Source: Acidithiobacillus ferrianus
GTDB taxonomy: Bacteria > Pseudomonadota > Gammaproteobacteria > Acidithiobacillales > Acidithiobacillaceae
Length of the DNA: 24,672 bases
Assembly (NCBI RefSeq): GCF_010378095.1
Contig: NZ_WNJL01000006.1
Span: 1-24,672 of the forward strand
Direction: 5' to 3'
Shown here piece by piece: positions 7,349 through 16,461 of the stretch; positions within the stretch are counted from its first letter, which is position 1, and the number at the start of each line of letters is the position of its first letter. A program made the position numbers and the translations under genes. A model generated the notes under the pieces. The model was not told where the DNA came from. It searched no databases and saw nothing but the letters and a program-made list of their open reading frames with translations.

Positions 7349-9872
7349 AAAGGACCTCCATTTTTCCTTCCGGGGTTTCGGACAGACCGAATTCCGGGCT
7401 GTAGTAGCGCGAATCAACCAGGTAAAGAATACCCGTACCTTCCTGAACTTCCCGCACGACACCGGTTTTGAACAGTTTTTCCAGCACGTTCGGAAACACA
7501 TTAACGCTGAATTGCTGCGCCCGACGCAGCAATTCGAATTCCTTGTCTGGCAGGTATGCCGCACACAAGGCATTGATGAGCGCTTTGCCCGTTTCGCCAT
7601 ACGGCACGATTACCCCGCGCGTGGGGGCGTCGATGGCTTTAAATGCCTTGGCGGCGGTCATGAACGACTGTCGCAGGTAGATGGCCGGAGCTTGGCGTTT
7701 CGTTCGCTTGTAGTCAGCGACTGCAAGGGTGTTATCGGAGAGCAAGTTGAGCAGGGTGTCGTCGTGCCCCATTAAGTTTGCGACGACTGGATAACTCATG
7801 TCGTTGGCCCGATCGAAGAAATAGTTTTTGTAGTACCAAGCCATCGCTTCCGGGCCGATGCGGTTGTTGCCGTATTTCTCGGGGTCGGCATCAAAGTCAT
7901 TCAGCACGCGCTCTGCCTTTTCTCGGCCAACCTGAATGTCGGGCAATTTAGCCAAATTCTCGTCCTCGGGGCGCGGGTTAAGTACATGTACCAACCCCTG
8001 TGTCGCGCGGCCATTGCGATTGCAGCGCCCCGCCGCCTGGGCAATCGAATCCAGACCTGCCGTAAAGCGGATGACGGAACCAAAGTCTACATCGACCCCC
8101 GCTTCAATCAACTGTGTACTGATGCATAGCGTTGGCGCAGGCGGGACTTCGTCAAGGCGCGCACGCACTTCGTTCAGGATGGTTTTGCGATGCGCCGGAC
8201 ACATATTCGTGCTCAGATGGAAAGTTTTGGCCGTGCTGATTTCCTTGCATAGTCGGTAAATGGCTTGTGCAGCCTTTTTGGTGTTGACGATGACCAAACA
8301 GCTCCCGACCGCCTCGATTTGCTCGAATGCTAGCGCGGCGATTTCGTCCTGTGACCAGCCGCCTGGTTTGCGGCGGTTGACTACTTCGACGCGCTTGAGG
8401 TCGTCGAAAAGTTGCTTTACATCCGGCATGAGTTCGTTGCCCTCTGGCACGCGAATTGCGCCTTTGTGTGCGTCGACCTGATCGAGTAGTGGTTGGGTGG
8501 CTGTGCACAGAACAACAGTGCTGTCGCAGAAGTCGGCCAAGTAATTCATGGCGTTGTTGAACAGGTGAACACAGTTGACCGGCAGGCTCTGGATTTCGTC
8601 AAAAATCAGCACTGTATTGGCGAGTTGATGCATCCGGCGCGCGCCGCGCGTTCCCGCGCCGAAAAGGGTTTCCAGCAGTTGCACGGAGGTGGTGTATACG
8701 ACTGGGGCATCCCAGTTTTCCGAAAGGATTTTGCCACGCCAGCTTTGCGCTTCTGGGGTGAGGTTGGAATGGTGTTCAAGCACCACGCTACCCACTTCGA
8801 CCCCTTCGGGTTCCAGGATATGGCGCACGACTTCTGCGTTCTGGTCAATGATGGAGGTGAACGGGATGACATAGATCACTCTGTCCATCTTGTGCTCGCG
8901 TGCGTGGTGCAACGCAAACCGCAGGCTCGCCAATGTCTTGCCGCCACCGGTTGGTACGGTCAACGTGTAAATTCCTTTCTTCCGCGCTGCGCCTTCCAGA
9001 CAATGGCGAGAAATATCCTGCCGCAAGTCGTCGATGGGATGGCGTGGAGTGAAAGCGCTAAGATGCGTTTCCAGTCGCTCAATCAGCACATCCCAGGACT
9101 CGTAGTTACCGCGTAGCCGTCGCCGCGCTCGTCCGGGGTGCTCAAAATCCGCTGTGTCGATGCGGTCGGCGTCAATCAGGCAACTGAAGAGTGAGCGAAC
9201 AAGCAGGCCCAGTTGCTGCTGGTAAACCGGGCTTTGCGAGTTATTGCCCGGAATTTTGCCGAGGATATTTGCGATCCAAACCTGAAATGCCTGTGTTATT
9301 TCCGGGCGCGCCACCAAATTTCGTGCGGTTGCAAGCAGTTCTTGATTCACCTTGCCCAAGACTTCACTGAGATGGGTTTTATCGCCGGATTTGTTCATCC
9401 GCTTGGTGAACATGTCTTCGGCAGGACTACCCACCGATAATGCGAGACAGTCGATCACGCCGGAATGATGCGAGGCAATGCACAACGCCATAATCTGCCC
9501 AGCAATTTGCGCCAGAGCGTCCTTTTGCGCCAGTTCCTGCCAAACCCATTGCGCCCCGCTCGTGGAATGATCTATTTTCCCTTTCAGACCAGCAGCATCG
9601 ACAAATTCTTCGTCCTCATCCTGGTTCAGCAAGCCTGTGGCGGACTGGATATAAGACTGGAAAGCTGTACTGTACTTGCCCAGATCATGGAGCAACCCAA
9701 GTAGCTCACCCTGAGTAGAAAGACCAAATTTTTCAGCCATTCTTGCAGAAAGCTGACCAACACCATATAGATGTGATTCCAACGACTGACAAGTTTTCCC
9801 TTCGCTACGCACATGCGCCACGAACTCAGGCTTTTCCATTGGTTTTCGCAAAGTATCTGAAGACTGACCCAT
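7332..9872 (-). CDS. cas3: Cas3 HD nuclease-helicase (type I-C)
   Basis: This 846-residue protein fuses an N-terminal HD nuclease to an SF2 helicase. HD residues include His34 (ESHLYG), His62-Asp63 (LLHDLGK), His135-His136 (IASHHSG) and Asp235 (LIDADR). Helicase motifs are Walker [10 protein letters not shown] (about 305-313), DEIQ at 425-428, motif III CTAT at about 457, and motif [12 protein letters not shown] in the second RecA domain. Cas3 is recruited by the DNA-bound effector complex and unwinds and degrades the target. All key motifs are intact. The start is either ATG 9872 or ATG 9839 ([10 protein letters not shown]); neither has a clear ribosome-binding site. It lies 42 bp after the Phd-like gene and overlaps cas5c. 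Confidence 0.96.
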   Translation of the reverse strand: MGQSSDTLRKPMEKPEFVAHVRSEGKTCQSLESHLYGVGQLSARMAEKFGLSTQGELLGLLHDLGKYSTAFQSYIQSATGLLNQDEDEEFVDAAGLKGKIDHSTSGAQWVWQELAQKDALAQIAGQIMALCIASHHSGVIDCLALSVGSPAEDMFTKRMNKSGDKTHLSEVLGKVNQELLATARNLVARPEITQAFQVWIANILGKIPGNNSQSPVYQQQLGLLVRSLFSCLIDADRIDTADFEHPGRARRRLRGNYESWDVLIERLETHLSAFTPRHPIDDLRQDISRHCLEGAARKKGIYTLTVPTGGGKTLASLRFALHHAREHKMDRVIYVIPFTSIIDQNAEVVRHILEPEGVEVGSVVLEHHSNLTPEAQSWRGKILSENWDAPVVYTTSVQLLETLFGAGTRGARRMHQLANTVLIFDEIQSLPVNCVHLFNNAMNYLADFCDSTVVLCTATQPLLDQVDAHKGAIRVPEGNELMPDVKQLFDDLKRVEVVNRRKPGGWSQDEIAALAFEQIEAVGSCLVIVNTKKAAQAIYRLCKEISTAKTFHLSTNMCPAHRKTILNEVRARLDEVPPAPTLCISTQLIEAGVDVDFGSVIRFTAGLDSIAQAAGRCNRNGRATQGLVHVLNPRPEDENLAKLPDIQVGREKAERVLNDFDADPEKYGNNRIGPEAMAWYYKNYFFDRANDMSYPVVANLMGHDDTLLNLLSDNTLAVADYKRTKRQAPAIYLRQSFMTAAKAFKAIDAPTRGVIVPYGETGKALINALCAAYLPDKEFELLRRAQQFSVNVFPNVLEKLFKTGVVREVQEGTGILYLVDSRYYSPEFGLSETPEGKMEVLCVAPE
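7355..7359 (-). promoter_or_regulatory. Ribosome-binding site deciding the GTG start of cas5c
   Basis: GGAGG on the minus strand lies within the last codons of cas3, 6 nt before GTG at 7346-7348. No ATG with a comparable site is found nearby, so this selects the cas5c start. Confidence 0.7.
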
Positions 9873-9914
9873 ATTGGTTCACGTTCCACTTTGGATGATA
9901 GAAAATCGTGTTGG

Positions 9915-10193
9915 TTACTTATCGTTTCCGTGGGGTTGCAAGTCTGCATAGAAATGGTCTTCATCACCACTTTCCGCAGACCAGACTTCGCCCGACGGCG
10001 CTACGATATCCCCGTGAATAGTAACGGTGCCTTTCATATAGCCAAACAGACTCTTCGGCGTTTCATCGACGATGGGGACCACCTCAACCAGCGGTTTGCC
10101 ACCCCTGTTGATCACCAGCCGCTGATGCGTGTTGGCGACTTCGTCAATCAACTTCAGGCAATTAGCCGTGAACTCGGTAATGTCAATGTTCAT
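9915..10193 (-). CDS. Phd/YefM-family antitoxin without adjacent toxin, first gene of the cas operon
   Basis: This 92-residue protein begins MNIDITEFTANCLKLIDEVA, with the classic Phd/YefM N-terminus, and continues VINRGGKPLVEVVPI and a GTVTIHGDIVAPSGEVW segment, as in antitoxins usually paired with VapC-type PIN toxins. In such modules the N-terminal half binds the operator and the C-terminal tail binds the toxin. No PIN, Doc or RelE gene follows: only 42 bp separate its stop from cas3, and nothing toxin-like is seen upstream. It is therefore orphan here, and its position at the head of the operon makes a role in cas transcription plausible; that role is inference. The ribosome-binding site is poor (AAGGAA about 13 nt before ATG). 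Confidence 0.82.
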   Translation of the reverse strand: MNIDITEFTANCLKLIDEVANTHQRLVINRGGKPLVEVVPIVDETPKSLFGYMKGTVTIHGDIVAPSGEVWSAESGDEDHFYADLQPHGNDK

Positions 10194-10476
10194 GGGATCT
10201 TAGCTATTCCTTGGAGGCAACCACGTTGATTCGCACCGGCCCAGGTAACCATGCAGAGAGAAGTTTCACCTGTCGGGTGTGTGCTCGGGAGTCGAGCGTT
10301 CTTTTCCATGGCGGTGGCCACGCGCCCTCGCCAAAGACGCATCCAGCCGGATCAACATTTCTCTGGCTTCCACATACACACCCCTTGCCCAAGCCTCTTC
10401 CCGTGCCCGTAAGCCGCGAGCCACGAAGTCCCGCCGCGTTTCCAGAGGATGGATATTCTGGATGAACGGCTCCGTC
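10194..10476. other. Boundary region between the cas operon and ntrX; no intact gene
   Basis: This 283-bp stretch lies downstream of ntrX and upstream of the Phd-like gene, so it should hold the cas operon promoter and any ntrX terminator. I find neither with confidence: there is no GC hairpin followed by a T-run and no good -35/-10 pair. A small inverted repeat CAAC-CAC-GTTG at 10218-10228 could be an operator but is too short to trust. Minus-strand frames contain antitoxin-like words, described separately. It marks the change from housekeeping genes to the defence locus. Confidence 0.5.
10266..10475 (-). pseudogene. Possible remnant of a small antitoxin-like gene
   Basis: The minus strand stays open from inside the ntrX end to a TGA at 10266. 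The part after the ntrX stop reads RRDFVARGLRAREEAWARGVYVEAREMLIRLD... (quoted here in part), which resembles the C-terminal half of small type II antitoxins (pattern FVARGL-x-x-R-E-E-A...Y-V-x-A). No proper N-terminus or start is present. A second frame ends ...GPVRINVVASKE at 10204, possibly a remnant of a partner gene. The likeness is from memory of family patterns only, and the stretch may be chance coding in GC-rich DNA. Confidence 0.25.
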
Positions 10477-11883
10477 TTACCCCTCCCCCTCATCCCCATC
10501 CTCGCCCGCATGCCGCTCGCCCTTCAGGGCGATACTCAGGTTCTTCAGCTTGCGATACAGGTGGGTGCGCTCCAGCCCCACCACTTCCGCCGTCCGCGCG
10601 ATATTCCAGTCATTACGCGCCAGATGGTATTCGAGGAAGGCGCGCTCAAAACGCTCCCGCGCGCGTTTCAGGGTGCCGCCAAAATCTTCCCCGTCGAAAC
10701 CGCTGTTGGCGAGGATGAGGCGATTATCCAGGCCCAGCGCCCCTTCCACCTCTGCCGCGCTGATTTCCGGCCCTTCCGCCAGAATCAGCAAACGCTCCAC
10801 CAGATTCTGCAATTCACGCACGTTGCCCGGCCAGGGATAATGGCGCAGCACATCCAAGGTTTCCGGGGTAAAGCGGCGTGCGGCCAGCCCGTCGCGCGCC
10901 CCATAAAATCGGACAAACTCTTCTATCAACGTCGGAATATCCGCACTCCGCGCGGACAGCGGTGGCACCTTCAGGGGCAGGGCACTGAGACGATAGTAGA
11001 GGTCACTGCGGAACTGCCCGCTCTGTACGGCCTGTCCCAGATCGTGCGCGCTCCCGGCGATGACCCGCACATCCACCGGCACCGGCGTCGTTCCACCCAC
11101 CCGGATAATGCGCCGCTCCTGCAAGGCGGAAAACAGGCGTGCCTGGGTTTCCAGATCCATATCGGCGATTTCGTCGATGAAGAGGGTGCCACCGTGGGCC
11201 ACTTCCAGGCGGCCACGGGTCAGTTTGCCCTGCGCTTCATTGCCAAAGAGTTCAATGGCGACGTTGGGCCGGGTGATGGCGGCGGCGCGCAAGTCTACGA
11301 AAGGCCCCTGTGTCCGTCGGCTTTGCCGGTGCAGATAGCGCGCGGCCACTTCTTTGCCGCTGCCCGCTTCTCCCAGCAGCAGCGCCCAGGAATCCACCGC
11401 CGCCACCCGCTGCAACTGTTCGCGAAACTGGCGGATCGCCGGGCTCTCGCCGCTGGGGCGTTCCACCCAGCCGGCCTGCGCGCGCAGGTCGCGGTTCTCC
11501 CGTTGCAGGCGGCTGGATTCCAGGGCATGGGCGACCGTGAGCAGGGTTTTATCCAACGACAACGGCTTTTCGATGAAATCATAGGCACCCAGCTTGGTCG
11601 CCTGCACGGCCGTCTCGATGGTGGCGTGCCCGGACATCATCACCACGGGCTGCTCCAGCCCCGCTTCGGCCCAGCGCCGCAAGAGGCTGACGCCGTCCTC
11701 GCCCGGCATCCAGATATCGAGGAGCACCAAATCCACCATCTGGTCGCGCAGCCGCGCTTCCGCCGCTTCCGCGCTCCCCGCCGTGTATACGCTGTAGCCT
11801 TCATCCTCCAGAATTTCTGCCAGGGTCGCGCAGATATCGGGCTCGTCGTCCACCACCAGAATCTTCAATCGTGCCTCTTCCAT
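10477..11883 (-). CDS. ntrX: NtrX-type response regulator (receiver, AAA+, Fis-type HTH)
   Basis: This 468-residue response regulator has a receiver domain at 1-120 with the acidic pocket Asp12-Asp13, phospho-acceptor Asp56 (LLDIWMPG), Ser84 and Lys106. The AAA+ domain (about 145-370) has Walker A GEAGSGKE (171-178) and Walker B TLFIDEI (233-239). A Fis-like HTH (about 429-451, NIARTAEVVGLERTHLYRKL) ends the protein. The GAFTGA loop that contacts sigma54 is missing: the segment reads ELFGNEAQGKLTRGRLEVA, as in other NtrX proteins. It probably regulates transcription without classical sigma54 activation, in respiration, redox or envelope control. AGGAGG precedes the start; ntrY is 21 bp upstream. 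Confidence 0.92.
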   Translation of the reverse strand: MEEARLKILVVDDEPDICATLAEILEDEGYSVYTAGSAEAAEARLRDQMVDLVLLDIWMPGEDGVSLLRRWAEAGLEQPVVMMSGHATIETAVQATKLGAYDFIEKPLSLDKTLLTVAHALESSRLQRENRDLRAQAGWVERPSGESPAIRQFREQLQRVAAVDSWALLLGEAGSGKEVAARYLHRQSRRTQGPFVDLRAAAITRPNVAIELFGNEAQGKLTRGRLEVAHGGTLFIDEIADMDLETQARLFSALQERRIIRVGGTTPVPVDVRVIAGSAHDLGQAVQSGQFRSDLYYRLSALPLKVPPLSARSADIPTLIEEFVRFYGARDGLAARRFTPETLDVLRHYPWPGNVRELQNLVERLLILAEGPEISAAEVEGALGLDNRLILANSGFDGEDFGGTLKRARERFERAFLEYHLARNDWNIARTAEVVGLERTHLYRKLKNLSIALKGERHAGEDGDEGEG

Positions 11884-11904
11884 GCCGCCTCCTGAACGCT
11901 TGCC

Positions 11905-14118
11905 TTAACTCAACGGAAAATCGATAACGATACGCGCACCACCCTGCAAGCCCTGGTTATCCGCGAGGATTTGCCCGCCATGCTCCTCGACGATGCGACG
12001 CACGATGGCGAGGCCCAACCCCGAGCCCTTCACCTTGCTGGTGACATAGGGCTCAAAGACGCGCGCCAGCAGTTCGGCGGGAAAACCCGGTCCATCATCC
12101 AGCACCGACAGTTCTAGCATCTTCGCGGAACCGCTGTCCGTCAAGCGGGTGCGAATGAGGATATGCCGGCCCTCGGTGGACGCCTCATCCGCCTGCAAGG
12201 CATCCATGCTGTTGCGCAGGAGATTGTTGAGAATCTGGCGCAGACGATGCACATCGGCCCGCAAGGGAGGCAGACCCGCATCCAGCTCCGTCCCTATCTC
12301 CACCCCGCTTTCTTGTCCGCGATAGAGGTCGAGCACGTCCAGAATCAGCGCGTTCAGGTCGAGCGGGCGCAACTCCAGTTGCGGCTGCCGGGCATATTCC
12401 GAGAAGGCATCCACCATCACCTTGAGGGCATCCACCTGATGAATGATGGTGCGGGTGGCCCGGTCCAGGGTTTCCCCCTCATCGCCCAGACGTTCCAGAT
12501 ATTTGCGCCGCAACCGCTCGGCGGAAAGCTGGATGGGGGTCAGCGGATTCTTGATCTCGTGGGCCAGACGCCGCGCCACCTCACTCCAGGCGGCACTGCG
12601 CTGGGCGGCGACCAGCGTGCTGATATCATCGAAAACCAGTACGAAGCCCCGGCTACCGGCATCGTCCGCGAAATGTGCGCCATGCACGATGATGGTCTGC
12701 GGCCCGTCGGAACGTTCGATCTGCAGCTCTTTCTGCATCCCGTTCCGGGGGTGCTCCACCCAGTCCGCCACCAGCTTCCACAGAGGTTCCAGCGCGGAAC
12801 TGTCGTGTAATGCATCCAGAGCGCAGCCCCTGGGCAAGTCTTCCTGAAGGATGTGGGTCGCCGCGGCGTTGGCTTCGGCCAGCCGGTTTTCGCCATCAAA
12901 GGTCAGGATGCCACTGGAAATCTGCCCGAGCAGGGTCTCCAGGTACAGCCGCCGCTGTTCCGCCTGCTCCTGCGCCGCCGCCGCCTGCTGCTTGGCGCGC
13001 GCCAACTGCCGGGTCATGTTGTTGAAGGAATGCAGCAACACGCCCAGCTCATCGTGACTCGCCACGGTCTGCAAGGGAATGAATTCGCCGCGCGCCACCG
13101 CCTGGGTGCCCGCCGCCAACCGCGCGATGGGCGCCGTCAGACGCCGTGCCAGATGCAGGCCCATCCACACCGCTGAAAGCACGGCCAACAGCAACGCCAC
13201 CGCCAAACTGAGCTGGAACGCCGTCTTCATGGGCTCGCGCATCAAGATCAGCCGGTGGTAGCGCATGTAGGCCACTTGCACCGCTTGCGCCGCCTGGGTC
13301 AGTTGTTCCGGGATAGGCTGTTCCACATACAATATGCGGTTGCTCTCTCCCAGATGCGGGCTCAGTACCGGAATCAGCGCCTTGACCAACAAATCGCCGT
13401 TGGGCCCCGGCTCGATGGTGGCCGTCGGACGGTTTTCCTCCATGGCCAGGATTTCCCGGCGCGGCAAACGCGGCGCCAAATTGAGATTGTCGCTGCTGGT
13501 GGCGATAATCCGGTTGTTGCTGGAAAAAAGCGTGACACTGCTGAGATGATACTGATCGCGCAAGGCGATCACGGTGATGACCGCGTTGCTATTGGACTCT
13601 CCGACCAGGGCCTGGGCAATGCTTTCCGCCGCCAGCAGCGTGGAGTTCCGGTAGCGATCCACGCCCGCCTTCGCCACGTTCAGCGCCTGATCCAGCGCAT
13701 TTTGCACCGCGCTGCTGAACCACGAGTCCACCCCCCGGTTCAGATACTGCCAGGAAAAACCGAAGACGATGGCGGCCGGCAGAAAACTGAGCAGGGCGAT
13801 GATCACCACCAGGCGCGTGGCGAGTTGACTGCCCACCTCGCCACGCCGGAGACGCAGCAGCAACGCCACCACCGACATCAGCACCAGAATGAGCAGAAAA
13901 AGGACGATACCCGCGGAGATCACCAGCATGGGCACAAAATAATGGCTCAGCGGCCCCTCGGCGCTGGTAAAAAAATCGACCCCCAGAAAGACGACGATGG
14001 CCGCCAGCAGAAGTCCCGCGCTCCAGCGTGGCCCCGTTCGTTGCCGCTCCGTCATGGTGCCGGTGCTGAGCGCACGCAACCAGTTTTTCAGCGGGAAAGA
14101 CGTGCGCTGGCGATCCAT
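11905..14118 (-). CDS. ntrY: NtrY-type membrane sensor histidine kinase
   Basis: This 737-residue kinase starts at ATG 14118, which has GGAG 6 nt upstream; the frame is open 38 codons further but that part would run through the parS-like site into rsmB. Predicted membrane segments lie at about 33-50, 61-90, 102-125 and 300-323, giving a periplasmic sensor loop of about 175 residues. HAMP (about 324-377), PAS (392-502), H-box with His520 in RRLAHEIKNPLTP, N-box NNLLRNSMDAL (about 631), DDGPGF (674) and GSGLGL (698) follow. It should phosphorylate NtrX, encoded 21 bp downstream. The ligand is unknown. The gene lies 76 bp after rsmB. Confidence 0.93.
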   Translation of the reverse strand: MDRQRTSFPLKNWLRALSTGTMTERQRTGPRWSAGLLLAAIVVFLGVDFFTSAEGPLSHYFVPMLVISAGIVLFLLILVLMSVVALLLRLRRGEVGSQLATRLVVIIALLSFLPAAIVFGFSWQYLNRGVDSWFSSAVQNALDQALNVAKAGVDRYRNSTLLAAESIAQALVGESNSNAVITVIALRDQYHLSSVTLFSSNNRIIATSSDNLNLAPRLPRREILAMEENRPTATIEPGPNGDLLVKALIPVLSPHLGESNRILYVEQPIPEQLTQAAQAVQVAYMRYHRLILMREPMKTAFQLSLAVALLLAVLSAVWMGLHLARRLTAPIARLAAGTQAVARGEFIPLQTVASHDELGVLLHSFNNMTRQLARAKQQAAAAQEQAEQRRLYLETLLGQISSGILTFDGENRLAEANAAATHILQEDLPRGCALDALHDSSALEPLWKLVADWVEHPRNGMQKELQIERSDGPQTIIVHGAHFADDAGSRGFVLVFDDISTLVAAQRSAAWSEVARRLAHEIKNPLTPIQLSAERLRRKYLERLGDEGETLDRATRTIIHQVDALKVMVDAFSEYARQPQLELRPLDLNALILDVLDLYRGQESGVEIGTELDAGLPPLRADVHRLRQILNNLLRNSMDALQADEASTEGRHILIRTRLTDSGSAKMLELSVLDDGPGFPAELLARVFEPYVTSKVKGSGLGLAIVRRIVEEHGGQILADNQGLQGGARIVIDFPLS

Positions 14119-14160
14119 GGCGACTCCGATTTCCAATAGCCCGGCAATGAGAACACCGCA

Positions 14161-14176
14161 TGTTCCACGTGAAACA
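14161..14176. other. parS: parS-type ParB-binding site (site 1)
   Basis: TGTTCCACGTGAAACA matches the bacterial chromosomal parS consensus TGTTNCACGTGAAACA at every fixed position. It lies in the 76-bp gap between rsmB and ntrY, outside any chosen coding sequence. ParB/Spo0J bound at such sites organises the origin region for segregation. The identification is by sequence match; no ParB gene is in the window. Confidence 0.85.
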
Positions 14177-14194
14177 CACCCCCGGACGCCGCGG

Positions 14195-15529
14195 TCATGC
14201 CCCCTTCTCCAGCAAGGCGTAATAGAAGCCATCCATCTCCCCCTGGCCGGGCAATGTTTGTCCGGTCAGGGGATGGGCGGAGTGGCGGGCATCGGGATGC
14301 CGTCCGAGAAAGGTGGCGATCTGCGCGTCGTTTTCCTCAGGCAGCACCGAACAAGTGGCATAGAGCAGACGGCCACCGGGGCGCAGACAGGGCCATAGTC
14401 CTGCGAGCAGACGCGCCTGCTGCGCCGCCGCCGCCGCCACGTCTTCCAGGTGGCGGCGCAGGCGGATGTCGGGATGGCGGCGGATCACGCCGGTACCGGT
14501 ACAGGGGGCATCCAGGAGGATGGCGTCATAGTATCGACCATCCCACCAGGCGCCGGTATCCGCGGCGTCCGCCACCATCAGTTTTGCCTCGACGCCCTGA
14601 CGTTCCAGCGCCTCGCCTACCCGCTGCAGCCGCTCCGCCGAACGGTCCAACGCATCCAGGGAGGTCGCCCCCAGCGCCCACAGGTGGGCCGTCTTGCCAC
14701 CGGGCGCGGCACAGGCATCCAATATCCGTTCCCCGGGCCGGGGCTCGAGAATATGGGCCGCCAACTGCGCGGCGCCATCCTGCACCGCCACCCAGCCCGC
14801 CGCCCAGCCCGGCAGAGTCGCCACCGGCACGCTGGCGGGCAAACGTAAGGCGGCGTCGCTCCATGCCACGCCCACCGCCTCCAGATCTTGTTCGACCAGC
14901 AACCGGCGATAGGCGCTCGCCTCTATCCGCCGCGTGTTTACCCGCAACCAGAGGGGCGGTATGGCATTGTTGGCGGCGGCGATGGCGGGCCAATCTTGCG
15001 GGTAGACGGCGCGCAACCGAGCCGCCAGCCAAGCCGGATGCCCGAAATCGGGATCGGAATCGGCCACGGCGGCATCCAGCGCTGCCCGCTCTCGCAGATA
15101 ACGGCGCAGCACCGCATTGATCAGACCCCGCGCCCAGGTTCTTTGCACGACGCCCGTCATGTCGACCCAGTCGTCGACCACGGCGAAGGCGGGCCGCTGA
15201 CCATGACGCAACTCAAAGAGGGCCAAACTCAGCAGGAAGCGCAACACATGGTCTTCCTCGCGCCAGCCCTTGCGCAGCAGCTTTCCGGCCAATGCCTGCA
15301 ACGTCAGGTACTCGCGCAAGGTGCCGAGGACCAGCCACTGCAAAGTGGCGCGCTCGGCACCACCGAGCGGCACCCTCAGCAGAGCGGCGTCAACGGTTTG
15401 CCCGGCATCGACCTCGCGCAAGACGGCCACGGCCGTCTGACGCACGGCCACACCCACCGGAATCTTGCCGGCGCTTGCGGAGGACGACGCGCTCCTTATC
15501 CGCCCGGCTCCCGGTCGCGCCTCCGTCAT
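14195..15529 (-). CDS. rsmB: 16S rRNA (cytosine-967-C5)-methyltransferase RsmB
   Basis: This 444-residue protein has an N-terminal NusB-like RNA-binding domain (about 25-160) and a C-terminal Rossmann methyltransferase. The SAM site is DACAAPGGKTAHL (271-283); the two cysteines of m5C enzymes are Cys343 in LLDAPCTGTG (motif IV) and Cys393 in YATCSVLPEEN (motif VI). It methylates C967 of 16S rRNA using S-adenosylmethionine. I chose ATG 15529 because it overlaps the fmt stop as ATGA; the frame is open 161 codons further upstream but that is antisense-free overlap with fmt and not protein-like. It follows fmt in the def-fmt-rsmB order common in proteobacteria. Confidence 0.95.
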   Translation of the reverse strand: MTEARPGAGRIRSASSSASAGKIPVGVAVRQTAVAVLREVDAGQTVDAALLRVPLGGAERATLQWLVLGTLREYLTLQALAGKLLRKGWREEDHVLRFLLSLALFELRHGQRPAFAVVDDWVDMTGVVQRTWARGLINAVLRRYLRERAALDAAVADSDPDFGHPAWLAARLRAVYPQDWPAIAAANNAIPPLWLRVNTRRIEASAYRRLLVEQDLEAVGVAWSDAALRLPASVPVATLPGWAAGWVAVQDGAAQLAAHILEPRPGERILDACAAPGGKTAHLWALGATSLDALDRSAERLQRVGEALERQGVEAKLMVADAADTGAWWDGRYYDAILLDAPCTGTGVIRRHPDIRLRRHLEDVAAAAAQQARLLAGLWPCLRPGGRLLYATCSVLPEENDAQIATFLGRHPDARHSAHPLTGQTLPGQGEMDGFYYALLEKGA

Positions 15530-16461
15530 CCGAGCCTTTCGCCCGTCTGGGGGCGATAGCCGCGCACGAAATCGCTGCCGCTCAGCACCCCCTTGCCTGC
15601 CGGCTGTACAGCCAGCAATTGCAACTGATTCTCGCCGCAGGCCACCACTATCCCGTCCCTTTCCACCGCGCTGATACGGCCCGGCGCAACATCGCCGCGA
15701 CCCGTTGCCACCCGGGCCTGCCAGATCCGCAATCCCTTTCCACGAAACAGGGCGTGCGCAATCGGGCTGGGATTGAAGGCCCGCACCAAGCGTTCCAGAA
15801 TCACGGCAGGCTGGTGCCAATCGAGCAGCGCCTCGTCCTTCTTCAGTTTTCGAGCGTAAGTCGCCAGATCCGGGTCCTGAGGCTTGGGAACCAGGCGATT
15901 CGCCCAAAGCCGATCCAGGGCTTCTCGCAGGGCGTGACCCCCCTGCTGCGCCAGACGATCCTGAAGACTGGCGGCAGTATCGGCGGCAGCGATAGGCACG
16001 CGCGCCGTCCACAGGACCGGCCCGGAATCCAGTCCCGCTTCCATCTGCATGATAGAGATGCCACTTTCCACATCCCCCGCCGCGATGGCCCGGGCGATGG
16101 GCGCGGCCCCCCGCCAGGCGGGTAAAAGACTGGCGTGGACATTGATGGCCCCCCGCGTCGGCAGATCCAGGATCGCCTGCGGCAGGATCTGTCCATAGGC
16201 CACCACAATCAGCAGGTCCGGCGCCAGATCACGGAGCAGTTGCAAGGCTTCAGCGGTTTTGCAGGATTCCGGTTGAAACACGGGAATGCCCGCAGCCAAG
16301 GCTTCCTGCCTGACCGGACTGGCCTGCAATGCCCGGCCCCGTCCCGCGGGACGGTCCGGCTGGGTAAAAACGCCGACCACTTCTTCCGGCCCCTGCAGCA
16401 GATCACGGAGAATAACCCGCGCGAACTCCGGCGTACCGGCGAAAACGATCCGTTTACTCAC
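15526..16461 (-). CDS. fmt: Methionyl-tRNA formyltransferase
   Basis: This 311-residue enzyme formylates initiator Met-tRNA with 10-formyltetrahydrofolate. It starts at GTG (16461), giving [14 protein letters not shown], the standard Fmt N-terminus. The folate-site signature [14 protein letters not shown] lies at 109-122; the catalytic residues correspond to Asn107, His109 and Asp145 (EAGLDSGP). A C-terminal OB-like tRNA-binding domain follows from about 205. Length is normal. It overlaps the def end by 8 bp and rsmB by 4 bp, so def, fmt and rsmB are translationally coupled. No anomaly is seen. Confidence 0.96.
   Translation of the reverse strand: MSKRIVFAGTPEFARVILRDLLQGPEEVVGVFTQPDRPAGRGRALQASPVRQEALAAGIPVFQPESCKTAEALQLLRDLAPDLLIVVAYGQILPQAILDLPTRGAINVHASLLPAWRGAAPIARAIAAGDVESGISIMQMEAGLDSGPVLWTARVPIAAADTAASLQDRLAQQGGHALREALDRLWANRLVPKPQDPDLATYARKLKKDEALLDWHQPAVILERLVRAFNPSPIAHALFRGKGLRIWQARVATGRGDVAPGRISAVERDGIVVACGENQLQLLAVQPAGKGVLSGSDFVRGYRPQTGERLG

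Noticed and set aside
3810..10476. CreTA-like RNA toxin-antitoxin with a degenerate CRISPR repeat in the operon
   Set aside because: I looked for the repeat words GTTTCAATCC and GGATTGAAAC outside the array and found none, and gaps between cas genes are too short for such RNAs.
11540..11560. DnaA-box-like TTATCCAAC as a sign of oriC
   Set aside because: It is a single imperfect match inside ntrX with no cluster of boxes or A/T-rich unwinding element nearby; the origin is not in the window.
10279..11895. 538-codon plus-strand open frame opposite ntrX
   Set aside because: It is the antisense of a well-supported response regulator; the translation has no recognisable domain and reflects high G+C at third positions.
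13255..14139. 294-codon plus-strand open frame opposite ntrY
   Set aside because: The His/Gln/Arg-rich translation is a shadow of the kinase gene and has no ribosome-binding site or family pattern.
15530..16012. Long N-terminal extension of rsmB
   Set aside because: It lies wholly within fmt in another frame and is not protein-like; the ATGA overlap at 15526-15529 gives a natural start.
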